Source: Eucalyptus grandis (Eukaryota > Streptophyta > Magnoliopsida > Myrtales > Myrtaceae). From it: a stretch of DNA of 64,000 nucleotides. Shown one piece after another: positions 11,693 through 21,935 of this stretch. The notes under the pieces are model-generated. The model saw only the letters and a program-made list of their open reading frames with translations, had not been told where the DNA came from and searched no databases. The position numbers were made by a program, and so were the translations under genes. Position 1 is the first letter of the stretch. Every line of letters begins with the position of its first letter. The stretch is from assembly GCF_016545825.1 (NCBI RefSeq), contig NC_052614.1, forward strand, positions 44,643,212-44,707,211. Direction: 5' to 3'.

Positions 11693-13048
11693 TAGAGCCG
11701 TTAAACGGGTGGGTCGGGTCGGGTTTGGGTCGGGTCATTAATGGTCCGACCCAAACTAACCCATTAACCCATTTATTACCCATTTACGTTTAATATAAAT
11801 TTTTCGACCCAAACCCGACCCGACCCATACCCAACCCATACCCGACCCGACCCAACTCATATTAATAAAATATTTTCATTTTTAACAAATTTAGAAAAAC
11901 TTATTCCTTTGTTTTTTTTAAAGATTATAAAATACTTCCAAGCTTTTATATATATATTATTTTTTTAAAAAAATTGTATTGCTAAAATAGTTTTATACAA
12001 TATAAATTTAATGGACAATTTTTATAAATTTTAAAATAATTATTTAAAAAATCGAAATTTAATTATTTTTTTTAAAACAAATTAAATTTTTAATTATTTT
12101 TAAAATATAATTTTCTTTTTCCTTTTTTTTTTTCTTTTTTTTTTTTTTCTTCTCCTTCTTCTTCTTCTTTGGCCGGCCGCCGGCCATGACGACGGCCGGC
12201 GACCGGCCACAGGCGAGCCTCGAGCTCGAGCTCGCCGACGCCGGCGAGCTCGAGGCTCGCCAGATCGGCGAGGCTCGAGCCTCGTCCGACGCCGGCGAGG
12301 CCTCTGCCTCGCCAGATCCGGCGAGCTCGAGGCTTGCCGGTGTCGGGCGAGCTCGAGGCTCGCCAGATCGGCGAGGCTCGAGCCTCATCCGACGCCGGCG
12401 AGCTCGAGGCTCGCCAGATCGGCGAGGCTCGAGCCTCGTCTGACGCCGGCGAGCTCGAGTCTCGCCAGATCTGGCGAGCCTCGAGCTCGCCTACGCCGGC
12501 GAGGCCTCTGCCTCGCCAGATCCGGCGAGCTCGAGGCTCGCCGGTGTCGGGCGAGCTCGAGGCTCGCCAGATCGGCGAGGCTCGAGCCTTGTCGACGCCG
12601 GCGGGCTCGAGTCTCGCCAGATCGGCGAGGCTCGAGCCTCGCCGGGCGTCGGCGAGGCCTCCGCCTCGCCAGATCCGCGAGCTCGAGGCTCGCCTGGCCA
12701 GTCGCCAGCCATTGCCGTGCCGGCGACCGGAAGGAAGAAGGAGAAAGAAAAAAAAAAGAAAAAAAAAGAAGAAAGAAAAAAAGGAAGAAAAAGAAAAGAG
12801 AAAATAAAGAAAAATTATAATTTCAATTTTTATAAAGTTGAAGAGAGAAGTGAGGAATTATAATTTTTTTGTTAAAGATGAGTTTTCAACCCAACCCATT
12901 TAAAAACCCACTTAAGACCCATCTATCTTAAACCTTTAATTGTGAAACCCATTTAACTATCTTTTGTTATAAACAAGTGACCCATTTATGACCCATTTAA
13001 GATTTAAATGGGTCATAAATGGGTTTGTGACCCATTTTAACACCTCTA
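11693..13048. mobile_element. Non-autonomous hAT element inserted in the DUF4220 gene
   Basis: 1356 bp with imperfect terminal inverted repeats: TAGAGCCGTTAAACGGGT at the left and, read from the other strand, TAGAGGTGTTAAAATGGGT at the right. It is flanked by a perfect 8-bp target duplication GCACTAAG (11685-11692 and 13049-13056), the hAT signature. Subterminal 'GACCCATTTA'-type motifs repeat many times at both ends (11700-11860 and 12885-13040), as in hAT transposase-binding regions. The middle is an AT-rich arm, a poly-pyrimidine tract, a GC-rich palindromic repeat core (12168-12738) and a poly-purine tract. There is no transposase, so it must have been moved in trans. Confidence 0.92.
12168..12738. 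repeat. GC-rich tandem and palindromic core of the hAT element
   Basis: Very GC-rich block framed by TTCTTTGGCCGG on the left and GGCGACCGGAAGGAAGAA on the right, which are inverted copies of each other. Inside, a unit of about 51 bp (GAGCTCGAGGCTCGCC AGATCGGCGAGG and so on) recurs at roughly 12247, 12350, 12401 and 12452, with partial copies to 12700. Each unit is itself self-complementary (CTCGAGGCTCGCC / GGCGAGGCTCGAG), so strong hairpins are expected. Open frames here on both strands are Ala/Arg/Ser repeats without stops because of base composition, not genes. Confidence 0.85.
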
Positions 13049-13439
13049 GCACTAAGAAAGCCGTAACCCCGATGTTAAGCCTCTGTCTCAATCCCAGCCG
13101 GTTATCTTCCACCGCATAGGCCGTCATGCTGTCTGTGTACCCGAGTTGTATCAGAAGCAGCGGGGCCAATAGACCTTCCAACACCACATCGTAACCCGGA
13201 TTCTTAGGATCATCGATTTGGACAACAGTAAGCTTGCCTAGAGCCACTGTTGCAAAGTAAGAAAGGAGCAAGTATGTGACCCATATGACGATTCCAGCTA
13301 AATCCGATGTCATATATTTCCGACGGCCCCCTAATATTGCGAGAACAATCTGGCAGGCAAAGCTTGCGGTGAACAATAACTGAATCCCCCACACCCCCCA
13401 CAAGTCTTGTAACAGCAGCAGCACGGTCTTCAAACCCAT
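13049..13439 (-). CDS. DUF4220/DUF594 membrane protein, N-terminal part (split gene)
   Basis: Starts at ATG 13439 and runs 128 codons to the insertion point. Two hydrophobic segments are visible (around IQLLFTASFACQIVLAIL and GIVIWVTYLLLSYFATVALG), followed by the family-typical LLAPLLLIQLG and the MTAYAVEDNRLGLRQR stretch of DUF4220. Translation then runs into the hAT element and stops at 12957, so the product made from this DNA would be about 160 residues: a membrane stub without DUF594. The same region of the paralogue at 45506-47440 aligns (MQLGNPDSIMAYSVEDNW), supporting start and frame. The absence of any other damage suggests the insertion is recent relative to the rest of the window. 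Confidence 0.85.
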
Positions 13440-13631
13440 GGCAGCTTCGTTCAGGTGTGCTCACTAAACATCAATGCAAATGCAGGGTGAGGTTCACATT
13501 GCTTACGAAGAACAATTACAAAGAGCTTGCACACGACTGCATAAATGTATACATTATTGCATGCATTAATTCTCTCGCTCTGTTAGAATCTCGCGCCGCT
13601 GAATCTAAGAATGTGCGCATTGCTCATCGTA

Positions 13632-13640
13632 CTATTTATG
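13632..13640 (-). promoter_or_regulatory. Possible TATA box of the DUF4220 gene
   Basis: On the minus strand CATAAATAG lies about 195 bp before the ATG at 13439, a plausible distance for a plant promoter with a leader of ~160 bases. A GCATGCATTAAT RY-like motif lies between them near 13560. No other evidence supports use. Confidence 0.3.
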
Positions 13641-13644
13641 CATA

Positions 13645-14591
13645 GGTAGGACTCTGGATTTTCATTCTGTATTGGATGCAGCATATGCGTGAAGTGACCC
13701 ACCGGTCAAACAAAAGAGTGCGCAATTGTTTTTTTCAAATGCTTTCTTAAGTTCTTTGTGTTTTACTTGATAATGATTGTCGGGTGTTACAAATAGAAAG
13801 GAAGATTTACAATGCAAACAAAATTCTTTTTGATAATTGTAAGTTTTTTAGTTCATTGAAAGTCCAGGCAAAGAGACTACGTAGGTAAATATTTTTGTTT
13901 TTCTTAAGACTGTTTATTTAGACTTAAGCAAAAATATTTTTTTTTTTTTTTTTTGCCTTTCAAAAATAAAAAATAATGAATAAACTACATATTAATAATT
14001 GAATATTGTGGAATTGTGAAGAGTTTTGAATTTAAAAAATAGATTGATAGAAGAAAAAGGTCCGATCATAGTTACCCACTTTCCCATCTCTCTCCATGTT
14101 CATCTCTCTTTCCTTTCCTAGAGTTGTCGGTTGCATTTTCTTTTGCGACTCCACCTTCTATTTTTCTTTCCTTTTCATTTGTAACGTGTTCATCTCGTTC
14201 TTCACTATCTATGAAGAACCTTCGGTATAAATGAGTGCCGTTAGCCGTCCATCTCCTTATGAGTCTTCCTTGATTTTTCAAAATAATGAACTGGCTATAC
14301 TCACCACAATTTGGAGTAAATGGAAAAATGTTGCGCCAAAGCATTTTCTCAAATCAGATAAAAATCTTAAAAGACTAATAACTTAAGAAAAATTGCTAAA
14401 GGAAAGAATGATCTATTCCAACTAAATTTTCCAATTACCGGTGCAAAATAATGAACTTCTAAGCTTTGCTTTGTTGAAGCTGCTAACTTTTGATCATTCT
14501 TAAAAACATCGACTATCTACGTGGGCTTGAGAATGCGAATTATTGGCCTTCCAATTGGTTTCGTCATCAAAGATTCTTGGCTTACTAATGG
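13645..14591. other. Upstream region of the DUF4220 gene, unrecognised
   Basis: AT-rich with a T18 run near 13937. One minus-strand frame (14072-14344) is charged at its end and has no recognisable domain; I would not call it a gene. The right edge is the target duplication of the solo LTR. Confidence 0.3.
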
Positions 14592-15960
14592 TGTGACATC
14601 CTGAAATTCGACCCCGTTTCGATAAAGTGAAATGGGCGTTCTCAACGTGCCTACGCTTTTTTTCTCGAAACATCACTCACGAGTTAACTAACCTATTGGG
14701 TGAAGCCGTTAAGGGATGTATCGGCCGTAAAATCCCTAAAAGCTACCTAATTGATTGGATTGAGCTAAAATCACGTCCGATCGATTTTTAACCACGAAAT
14801 CAACTCGATTTCTAATCGAATTTTAAGCATGTCATAATCCTTTTTTTTTTAGGACATTGTCTTATCGCTCGTCAATTTATTGACGAGTCCGAAATTTCAA
14901 GAAAGAAATTATCGGAAGAAAAAGATTGAAGACCAAAAAGAAAATAGAAAGAAAAAGGAAAAGAGAAAAGGAAATTAGCATAAAAGAATTATGTATTTCC
15001 CTTTTCTTTTCCTCTCTCTCTCCCTCTCTTTTCTTTTCTTTATTTTCTTTTTCTCTCTCTCTCTCCCCCTTTTTCCCTCCCCCTCGTGCGAATTGCCCCC
15101 ACCGCTCACTTTCTCTCTCTCCTCTTTGACCGGTCAATACATATCCTCTCCCCTCTCTTCTCTCTCCTCTCTCTTCTTCCTTCCCGCACACGACAGAACC
15201 AACTTCTTCTTCTCCTTGTTTTGTCGCGTGCGAACCAGCAAGCCCGAACCAGAAGCAGCGAGCATCACCGTCAGACGAAGACAGCGGCCGCTCGTCCCGC
15301 CGCCGCACCGCCGCCCGCGCCGCGCCCGTGCGCTCGCCGCCGTTCCGCCATCCGTGCACGCCCAGGCCGCGCGAACCAGCCGCTGTTCACCCCTGTTCCG
15401 CACCGACCAGCCACCGTCCGGCCACCTCCGGCCACCGCCTAGCCTCGCCGGACCTCCCCGGCGTTCCCCTCATCCTCCGCCGGGCTTCCCTCGCCGTTTT
15501 GGCCGCCGGATCTGCTCCGACCAGCCAAGGGCAGAAACCCACGAAATGGGTTTCCAGCTGGTTCGGGCCCGTTTTGGGCCGTTTCCCGGCCCCGGATCCG
15601 CGAGTCGCTTTGGAGTTTGTCGTTCCTCGCGTCGCCGCCGTCGGATTGATCCGATTTGTGCGCGATTTGGTGAGTAATCTCACTAATCCAGGATTAGTGG
15701 CTAATTTATGCTTAAGGTTGGTTTAGATTTAATTAATTATGTTTAGGTTGTTAGATTAGATTAAATTAGCAATTATTAGTCAATTGTGATGCGAATTAGA
15801 TAAATTGAATGTATAATTAGCAAGTAGACATGGTCTACTAATTATTGGAAGTGCCTCGGGATTTTTCCCGACCCTTGGTGGGCTCCAATTAGGCTTTTTG
15901 GGCCTAAGTGGATTTTTTTAGTATTTAAATATTAATTTTCGGAATTAAATTAAATAATTA

Positions 15961-16330
15961 TTTATTTTCCGGAAATTCAACTGAGATGGCCTGGAACCGG
16001 AAAATTATGCTGATGACCGTGGTGAAGTCCGTTTATTTAATCGGGCTTTAATTTGAGCTAAATGGGATTTTTAATATTAATTATTTAATATTCGAAATTA
16101 ATTAATTATTTATTTATTTTCCGGAAATTCAACTGAGATGGCCTGGAACCGGAAAATTATGCTGATGACCGTGGTGAAGTCCGTTTATGTAATCGGGCTT
16201 TATTTTGAGCTAAATTGAATTTTTAATATTTATTAATTAATTATTTTTCGGAAATTAAGATTTTGATGGCCAATGACCGGAATCTCGTGCTGATCGTCGT
16301 GGCGCAGTCCGTTTATTTATTTGAGCTCTA
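15961..16330 (+). repeat. Three-copy tandem repeat inside solo LTR
   Basis: Unit contains TTTTCCGGAAATTCAACTGAG, then GGCCTGGAACCGGAAAATTATGCTGATGACCGTGG and AGTCCGTTTAT. The first copy begins at 15961 and the second at 16113 (period 152 bp, nearly identical). A third, more diverged copy begins near 16243. Confidence 0.85.
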
Positions 16331-16534
16331 CGTTGTATGGAATTGAATAAATTGTGATATTTTAGGATTTACCCTAAATTGATTGGAATCGATTGAGATT
16401 GAATTATCGATTGGTGAATGGCCAAGTATGTTTATTCAGCATTTATAATGCTTTGTTGAGTTAATTTAATTATTTGATTGAGTATTGATTGAGATTGAAT
16501 TGGCCAAGTGTGTTATTTAGCATTTATAATGCTT

Positions 16535-16798
16535 TATTGAATTGTTTATATTGGCTCTGTGATCAGTGTATCACCACGACGAAAAAGACGCCCGAGAGCA
16601 TATTGAATTGTTTATGTTGGCTCTGTGATCGTTGTATCACCACGGCGAAAAGACGCCCGAGAGGATATTGAATTGTTTATGTTGGCTCGTGATCGTTGTA
16701 TCACCATGGCGAAAAAGACGCCCGAGAGCATATTGAATTGTTTATGTTGGCTCAGATCGTGTATCACCATGGCGAAAAAGACGCCCGAGAGCATAGTA
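16535..16798 (+). repeat. Four-copy ~66-bp tandem repeat inside solo LTR
   Basis: Unit ATTGAATTGTTTATGTTGGC followed by a GTGTATCACCA core and GACGCCCGAGAG. Starts are near 16535, 16602, 16668 and 16734; a shortened derivative continues to about 16850. Copies are nearly identical, so the expansion is young relative to the LTR. Confidence 0.85.
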
Positions 16799-18149
16799 AA
16801 GTGTGCACCGTACGTCACCTTGGCGAATCGACGCCCGAGAGCATTGATGGAGCTCGTGACTAAGTGCGAGCATCTAAAAGGGCACGTGGCTCGGTGACTT
16901 GATGTATCACCTTGCGAAGAGGTCGCCTTAGAGAATGCACGTGGGCCCAAGGTTCGAGGCACGTGACCCGGAGACTTGAAAGGTCATCCTGGAGAATGCA
17001 CGTGGCCTAGCTTTTAAATATCCCACAGTGGGGATTGATGTGTTTGACATGTAATCGACTAGGTCGATGCTTTGATTTGATGTTGTGAATTGATTGACTG
17101 AATGGAATTGACCGTGAGTGGTCTTGTCGGAATATAATCGACTAGGTCGATTTGATCGATGCTTCGATCGGTGATATGTTTGCTTGGGTGCTTATTATGA
17201 ATTGTACTGACTTGCAGGTGGGATCAGAGGCCAAAGTAAGTCCTCTGCCTGTGCGTGTTTAGCAGCCTTTAGTATAATAGTTTACTAATCGGGCTTAGTG
17301 GGGTAGAACTCGCCGAGACGTAGTCTCATCCCGCTTGGGGAAAACCATTTCGGGACCCCTGAGAAGAAGTCAAGAGGAGGAGTCTAAGAAGGAGAACTCG
17401 GAGGTGAAACTTAAGGAGAAAGATTTTTGGGAGAAGATGATAATCCCGAGAAGGGCCTTGAGTACGGCCCGGATGGCTAAGAGTTTCTGTCTCCTTTTGA
17501 GATCTCCGTTTTGATGTGAATAGTTTTGAAGTGGTTTGTGTTTTGTATAAAAGTTTGGTTATAAATTTCAATATGAAAAATATGGCCCTGCTTTTCTATC
17601 CCATCGTTTTATTGTCTCGGGGATTTTAATCGCTTCCGCATGTGCTTAATAAAATGAAAGGGTCGGCGATACATTGTCTGGATATCGCATTATAAAATCG
17701 ACCAAGGTAGAAGGATGTGTGCGTGCCCGAGGATCGGGCGTGACAAATGGTAATTACAAAAAAAAAAATGGAAATAAGGATTAAGTTGTTTTTTCTTGTA
17801 TATCCGAAGATTTTACATTAAGATTTTAGTCACATATTTTTTTAGGAATTTAATTATGAAATTAACAAATAATTAAGATATTAATTTAATGGCAAAAGAA
17901 CATATTTTAACATTTTGAGTTTTGTTCGTCTTTTACTGGATTTTCAATGTTGACTTATCGGCGATCGAACAAAGAAAACATGGAAGTTGATTTGAGGAAA
18001 AAGGAATAAATTTTCTTGTAACACATGCGGACCCAATAATAGATCAAATGTCATATTTTTTGTAAGGCAATCTTGAAAGCAACAAAATGTCAGGTTGGAT
18101 TTTCGAAATTTTAAGTAGAAGCGGCTTCTCAACTCCAAAAATAATTCCT

Positions 18150-18311
18150 GTAATCCTACGACATTTCTAAATTTGCAGCTTCTTAAATACCATTCACGTA
18201 GGAAATATTGCATTCGATAGCACATTTGTTGTAATCCTACGACATTTCTAAATTTGCAGCTTCTTAAATACCATTCACGTAGGAAATATTGCATTCGATA
18301 GCACATTTGTT
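18150..18311. repeat. Perfect 81-bp tandem duplication
   Basis: 18150-18230 is repeated without a mismatch at 18231-18311; the unit begins GTAATCCTACGACATTTC. 81 is a multiple of three, so a minus-strand frame (17944-18306) reads through both copies and repeats 27 residues. Confidence 0.92.
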
Positions 18312-18745
18312 ATACTTTTCTTGACATGGAAATCTTTAAATGTCAAAGGTGACAGGTTGTGAACGGTCATAATTTCTACTGGTAGTTCTTTCACGAATTG
18401 GAGTATGAACATCGATAAGAAACATAAACATGTGCTATAACTTGCATAGAGCATGGTTAAGTGTACTGGCCAACAAATTAAAGTACGATAATCACTTGCC
18501 AAAACATCCAAAGCGCAACCAGCATACAAACATCTGTCCCTAAAAGTAATACGGGTTAGTAAGCACGACAAGCAAATGATGCAACACAGCACGAGACTAG
18601 TGCCACGAAACCTGAACTTAAGGGCTGATGAATCCCGGAAGCATGATTCAGAAGACGACACCGACTTCAGAAAAATTGGAGAAACTGAAGCAGAGAAAAG
18701 CAACGGAGATCTTCGTCCTAAGAAAAATCGTGAAGGAACAAGCAA
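18275..18745 (-). CDS. Unrecognised open frame, doubtful
   Basis: 156 codons starting at ATG 18745. The first ~45 residues are rich in Ser, Arg and Phe with few acidic residues, like an organelle transit peptide; the rest is hydrophobic and Cys-rich and could be read-through of intron. On this strand there is a possible acceptor (TTTTAG before GGACAG, near 18545) and a possible donor after TTCAG near 18615. It overlaps the tandem duplication at its end. No family recognised. It may be a first exon of a small host gene or a chance frame. Confidence 0.2.
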   Translation of the reverse strand: MLVPSRFFLGRRSPLLFSASVSPIFLKSVSSSESCFRDSSALKFRFRGTSLVLCCIICLSCLLTRITFRDRCLYAGCALDVLASDYRTLICWPVHLTMLYASYSTCLCFLSMFILQFVKELPVEIMTVHNLSPLTFKDFHVKKSITNVLSNAIFPT

Positions 18746-19129
18746 TAGGAATAGGTGACTTCCTCTCTTAGCTAGCAGAGCACTTGCATCTCAACAAGTA
18801 CACCAATTGACTGTTCGCTGGAACCTCCGGTATAAAGTAAGAAAAGGAAACGCGAAGGAATAAACAAAGACAAAGAGATAATAAAATAAAGTACGGCATG
18901 GGAATTTGATTATTTGCTTGCTACTTTCGTCTGAGGCCCTTTTCCTCTTTTCCTTGTCTACTCGGTAAGTAAACAAGCCTGAAGCTTCGGTCTCTATTTT
19001 TATGGTCACGCGTGATTCTCGTTCTACCTTGCACTTTTAGATCTTGGATTAGGCAAATGATTGGCTACTCTAACACTAGCCTCGGGTCTTGATAAAATTA
19101 CAATAAGACTTCAAGTTCGTTTTATTTCC

Positions 19130-19845
19130 TGGAGTAATTGACACAATTGGTAAATATTTGGTAAGGAAACTATTTTCAAGAAATATGGTTTAATTACCTT
19201 GTGTTGGTAGGATTATTGGAATGAGCTATAAATCTTTATCGGAAGTTTGGTGTTAGAAAACATACAGAAATTGTCGAATCGGTCACAAACATATTGTACA
19301 AATATTAATTCAATCCTACACTTTCCAATTTTGCATATTTAGTAACATTTGTGCAAAATCCTAATATAGTCATTTTGATTAGTTTTCGATGTAAATTGTT
19401 GACGTGGTGATATGTTACATAATATAGTAAAAAATGATTGGATCGTCAAGTTAGCTATTTCCAACAAATTGACCAAAAAAACTATTAAAATTTTGTACAA
19501 AAGTTTATAATTAAATTATCATCCTTATAATAAGTTTAGAACTAATTGAATAATTTTCCATAGAACACTTAAATTGAGTTCAAGACAAACCTACAATGCA
19601 CAGCCATGGGAACTTGGCAATAGGACTCAAGACCTCGAGCCTTGGACTCGAGATTAGACCCGAATCGTCAGCCCGAACTCAATATCCTAGGAGTTGGCCA
19701 CCAAAAGTTGATCCAAGAGCTTGTGTCCTAGATGCTTGAGTCTAGCCCTAGTGTCCAAAGCCTAGGTGCTATGGTCTAGGGTCTAAGCGTCTAGCTTGTT
19801 GGTTAGGGAACTAGGTCTCGTGTCTTAAGTTTAGGAGGCGAAGAA
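19130..19845. repeat. Dispersed repeat, copy 1
   Basis: An AT-rich part (19320-19560) followed by a GC-richer part (19570-19840) full of CTAGG/TCTAG words. Both align in the same orientation with 61100-62457. This copy keeps the uninterrupted site (TAA at 19784-19786) where the second copy carries a TIR element, and the uninterrupted site near 19625 where the second copy carries a LINE. The class of the repeat is unknown; no coding sequence. Confidence 0.6.
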
Positions 19846-20415
19846 CCACACCACAACTTTCGTATGATGCTTACTTGAATGCTATAACTTTTGTTTTATT
19901 CACTTTAGTGTCATATTGGAGTAAAATCAATCATTAAGTGCCATTTTTAGCTGATCATTCTATGTGCATTTTTTTAATTAATTTCCCATTTGACATAGAT
20001 TTTTTAATTTTTTCTGTATTTTTTGAATTTTTGAACCTTTTTTTTTTTTTTTTTTTTTTCCTTTTTCCCCCTTTTTAGGGCTTGCAAGGTTCCGAATTGA
20101 AATGGCCTTGCTAAGGGCCTTCACAACCGAGGATAAGGGTTTTGCATCAAGTGAGGGTCGCTGGTGACCCTCATTAGCCCTAAAAAAAGAGGGGAAAAGG
20201 AAAATTAAAATTCCTAAAATAATTAAATAATACTGAAAAATTATCCATGTTAGCACCAACAATGCCACATAGGACGACATGTCGAATTTTTTGGTGAGGC
20301 AAATCATTGAAGGCATTAAAGTTATCAATTTTTCAAATTTGTGGCACTCAAATGAAAAAAAAAAAAAAAAGTTATAATACTCAAGTGAACGCTGTATAAA
20401 AGTTATGGCATTTAC
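19845..20415. mobile_element. TIR element, Mutator-like or MITE, ~570 bp
   Basis: The first ~70 bases (CCACAACTTTCGTATGATGC, CTTGAATGCTATAACTTTTG, CACTTTAGTGTCATATT) match the reverse complement of the last ~75 (CACTTGAGTATTATAAC and so on). The interior has a T21 tract, a small GC-rich inverted segment around 20075-20185 and a poly-A tract. No transposase. Ends are approximate and no target duplication was found. Confidence 0.55.
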
Positions 20416-21790
20416 GCTGTTCTCACCTCAAGTTGCAACATTAGGGTGTTTGATCTGACCACAGGGTGTGAAGTTTTTATGAGAGAGAGTGTCTTAGCAA
20501 TTGTGGAGGTCAAGTTAGATTTTTGAAATTAAATGTCAATATTTTAAAAGCTTAAATATTTTTTCAAATTTGATTATAGATTGTTCATCTTGAAATATAT
20601 TTTTCATTGACTCATTTTCAAAGCGATGCGAAAATGATAAAAATAAAGAACTATGTTCCAATAGTTAGCTTTCCATCAAACAAATGTACCTTTCACGGTT
20701 TTGAAAATTTGCTCTTGTACCTCCTTTTGTGAGAATTTATAGAAATCCATTAAATTAAGAATCCATTTGTTTCACAAAAAATGAATAACTTGGAAGACAT
20801 GTTTCTAAAAATGGTAGTTTGTATTGCTTATAAAAATGAATAAACAAAAGTAATTATTATTGTCACCAAAATTTTTTAGATATAATATATTATTGTCGAT
20901 AATAAAAATAATTTTTATGAACTAATTATTTCAAGCGATACACGCAACATATTTTTAAGAAATATTTTTCAAATAATTACTTTTTTACAAAACAAATGGA
21001 GCCTAAGAAAACTATAATGAGTTGGCTTAAATATACACTTTTGAAATCCAAGTAGGAAAAACAAAAAGCTTAGTGTAATTTGATATAAATAAATTAAACA
21101 ACGAATAACGCTAAGTACAACAAACTGATGTGAAGACTATTTTCTTGGAGCCTTTTCGAGCAGAGGCCTCCATCCAACATTCCCCATTGTGCCTTTTTGT
21201 TTTTGTTTTTTTTTTTTTTTTGGGTCGGACAACATTGCTTTGACAAAAGGCTCCATCCACCCCTCCAAAATTGGCTTGCTAGGTTCTATGAGCTCCTCAG
21301 GTATTCACTTTTCAGTGTGTTTGAGTGGGTTTCAAGTCAACCAATAATTTTATTGACACATCCGTCCTCCCTCATCTTCACTTCGCTTAATAAAAAAAAA
21401 GAAAGTTTATAGTGAGTTCCAATCGATAAGATTTCTAAGTAATTGTCGAAATTTCCTCTATAAATTTAAGAAAAATTACTTATAGTAAAATCCTATCAAT
21501 ATCAAGTTAAATATCTAATTTAATTTCCGTGATATAACAAAAAGATATGCTGAACTCTATAGGCACCTCATATTGCAATCAGGCTCCCTATTGGTGGTCT
21601 GGTCAATATGCTATCTCTTGGAGAACGATAAGTGTTTGGGCTGCTGATATTAGGTTGCTTGTGTGTTTTTACTTCAATCACACTTCATTGCACATTTCAA
21701 TATCTCGAGTATTATTTTTTTAGAATGGTTCGAGTGAAATCTGAAAATCTTCGATAGGCTACCATAGCATCAGTTAGCACATAATCAAGT
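20416..21790. other. AT-rich, nothing recognised
   Basis: No gene, no long repeat and no element ends identified. A T17 run lies at 21207-21223. The short frame 21197-21412 starts inside that run and is not credible. Confidence 0.35.
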
Positions 21791-21935
21791 TAGGTTCCAA
21801 AAAGACATTAGTCTTATGATTAATGTAATCAAGTCCCTATTCCAAGATCTCTAGTTGCGTATGAAATAAGATATTCTCTAGTATCTTATTAGATTTCTTT
21901 TCGACCTCAATAGACTTGTGATGACTCCTTACATA
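21790..21935 (+). mobile_element. Remnant of a Tat-type LTR end
   Basis: Degenerate match to the block near the 3' end of the Tat LTRs at 1340-1480 and 25262-25410: the phrases AATGTAATCAAGTCCCTATTCC, GATCTCTAGTTGCGTATGAA and GATGACTCCTTA occur in the same order and spacing. Confidence 0.6.

Larger units (their letters stand above)
14592..17745 (+). mobile_element. Solo LTR (gypsy-like), 3154 bp, with 5-bp target duplication
   Basis: Begins TGTGACATCCTGAAATTCG and ends GATCGGGCGTGACA. It is flanked by a perfect 5-bp duplication AATGG (14587-14591 and 17746-17750). No gag or pol lies inside, so this is a solo LTR left by LTR-LTR recombination, or possibly a non-coding derivative. Internal layout: a 9-bp inverted repeat CTCGTCAAT..ATTGACGAG (14868-14887), a pyrimidine-rich leader (15000-15200), a GC-rich block (15230-15680) ending near a GT-rich splice-like site, then two tandem arrays (15961-16330 and 16535-16798). 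Orientation is inferred from layout similarity to the other LTRs here. Which gypsy lineage it belongs to cannot be told without an internal region. Confidence 0.82.

Noticed and set aside
10267..11695. Plus-strand frames over the DUF4220 gene
   Set aside because: Antisense shadows of a well-supported minus-strand coding region.
12059..12807. Ala/Arg/Ser repeat proteins on both strands in the hAT core
   Set aside because: Translation of a palindromic GC-rich tandem repeat. Open in several frames at once.
11693..13048. hAT element acting as a spliced intron that restores the DUF4220 frame
   Set aside because: I looked for GT/AG pairs at or near the ends on the minus strand. The ones at the duplication give an out-of-frame join, so no simple intron solution was found. 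RNA data could still show cryptic sites.
14072..14344. 90-codon minus-strand frame as a small host gene
   Set aside because: No family similarity recognised, and the charged end looks like chance translation of AG-rich DNA.
14991..15726. Long open frames in the solo LTR GC block
   Set aside because: Same composition effect. Low-complexity Pro/Arg/Ser peptides on both strands, no start context or homology.
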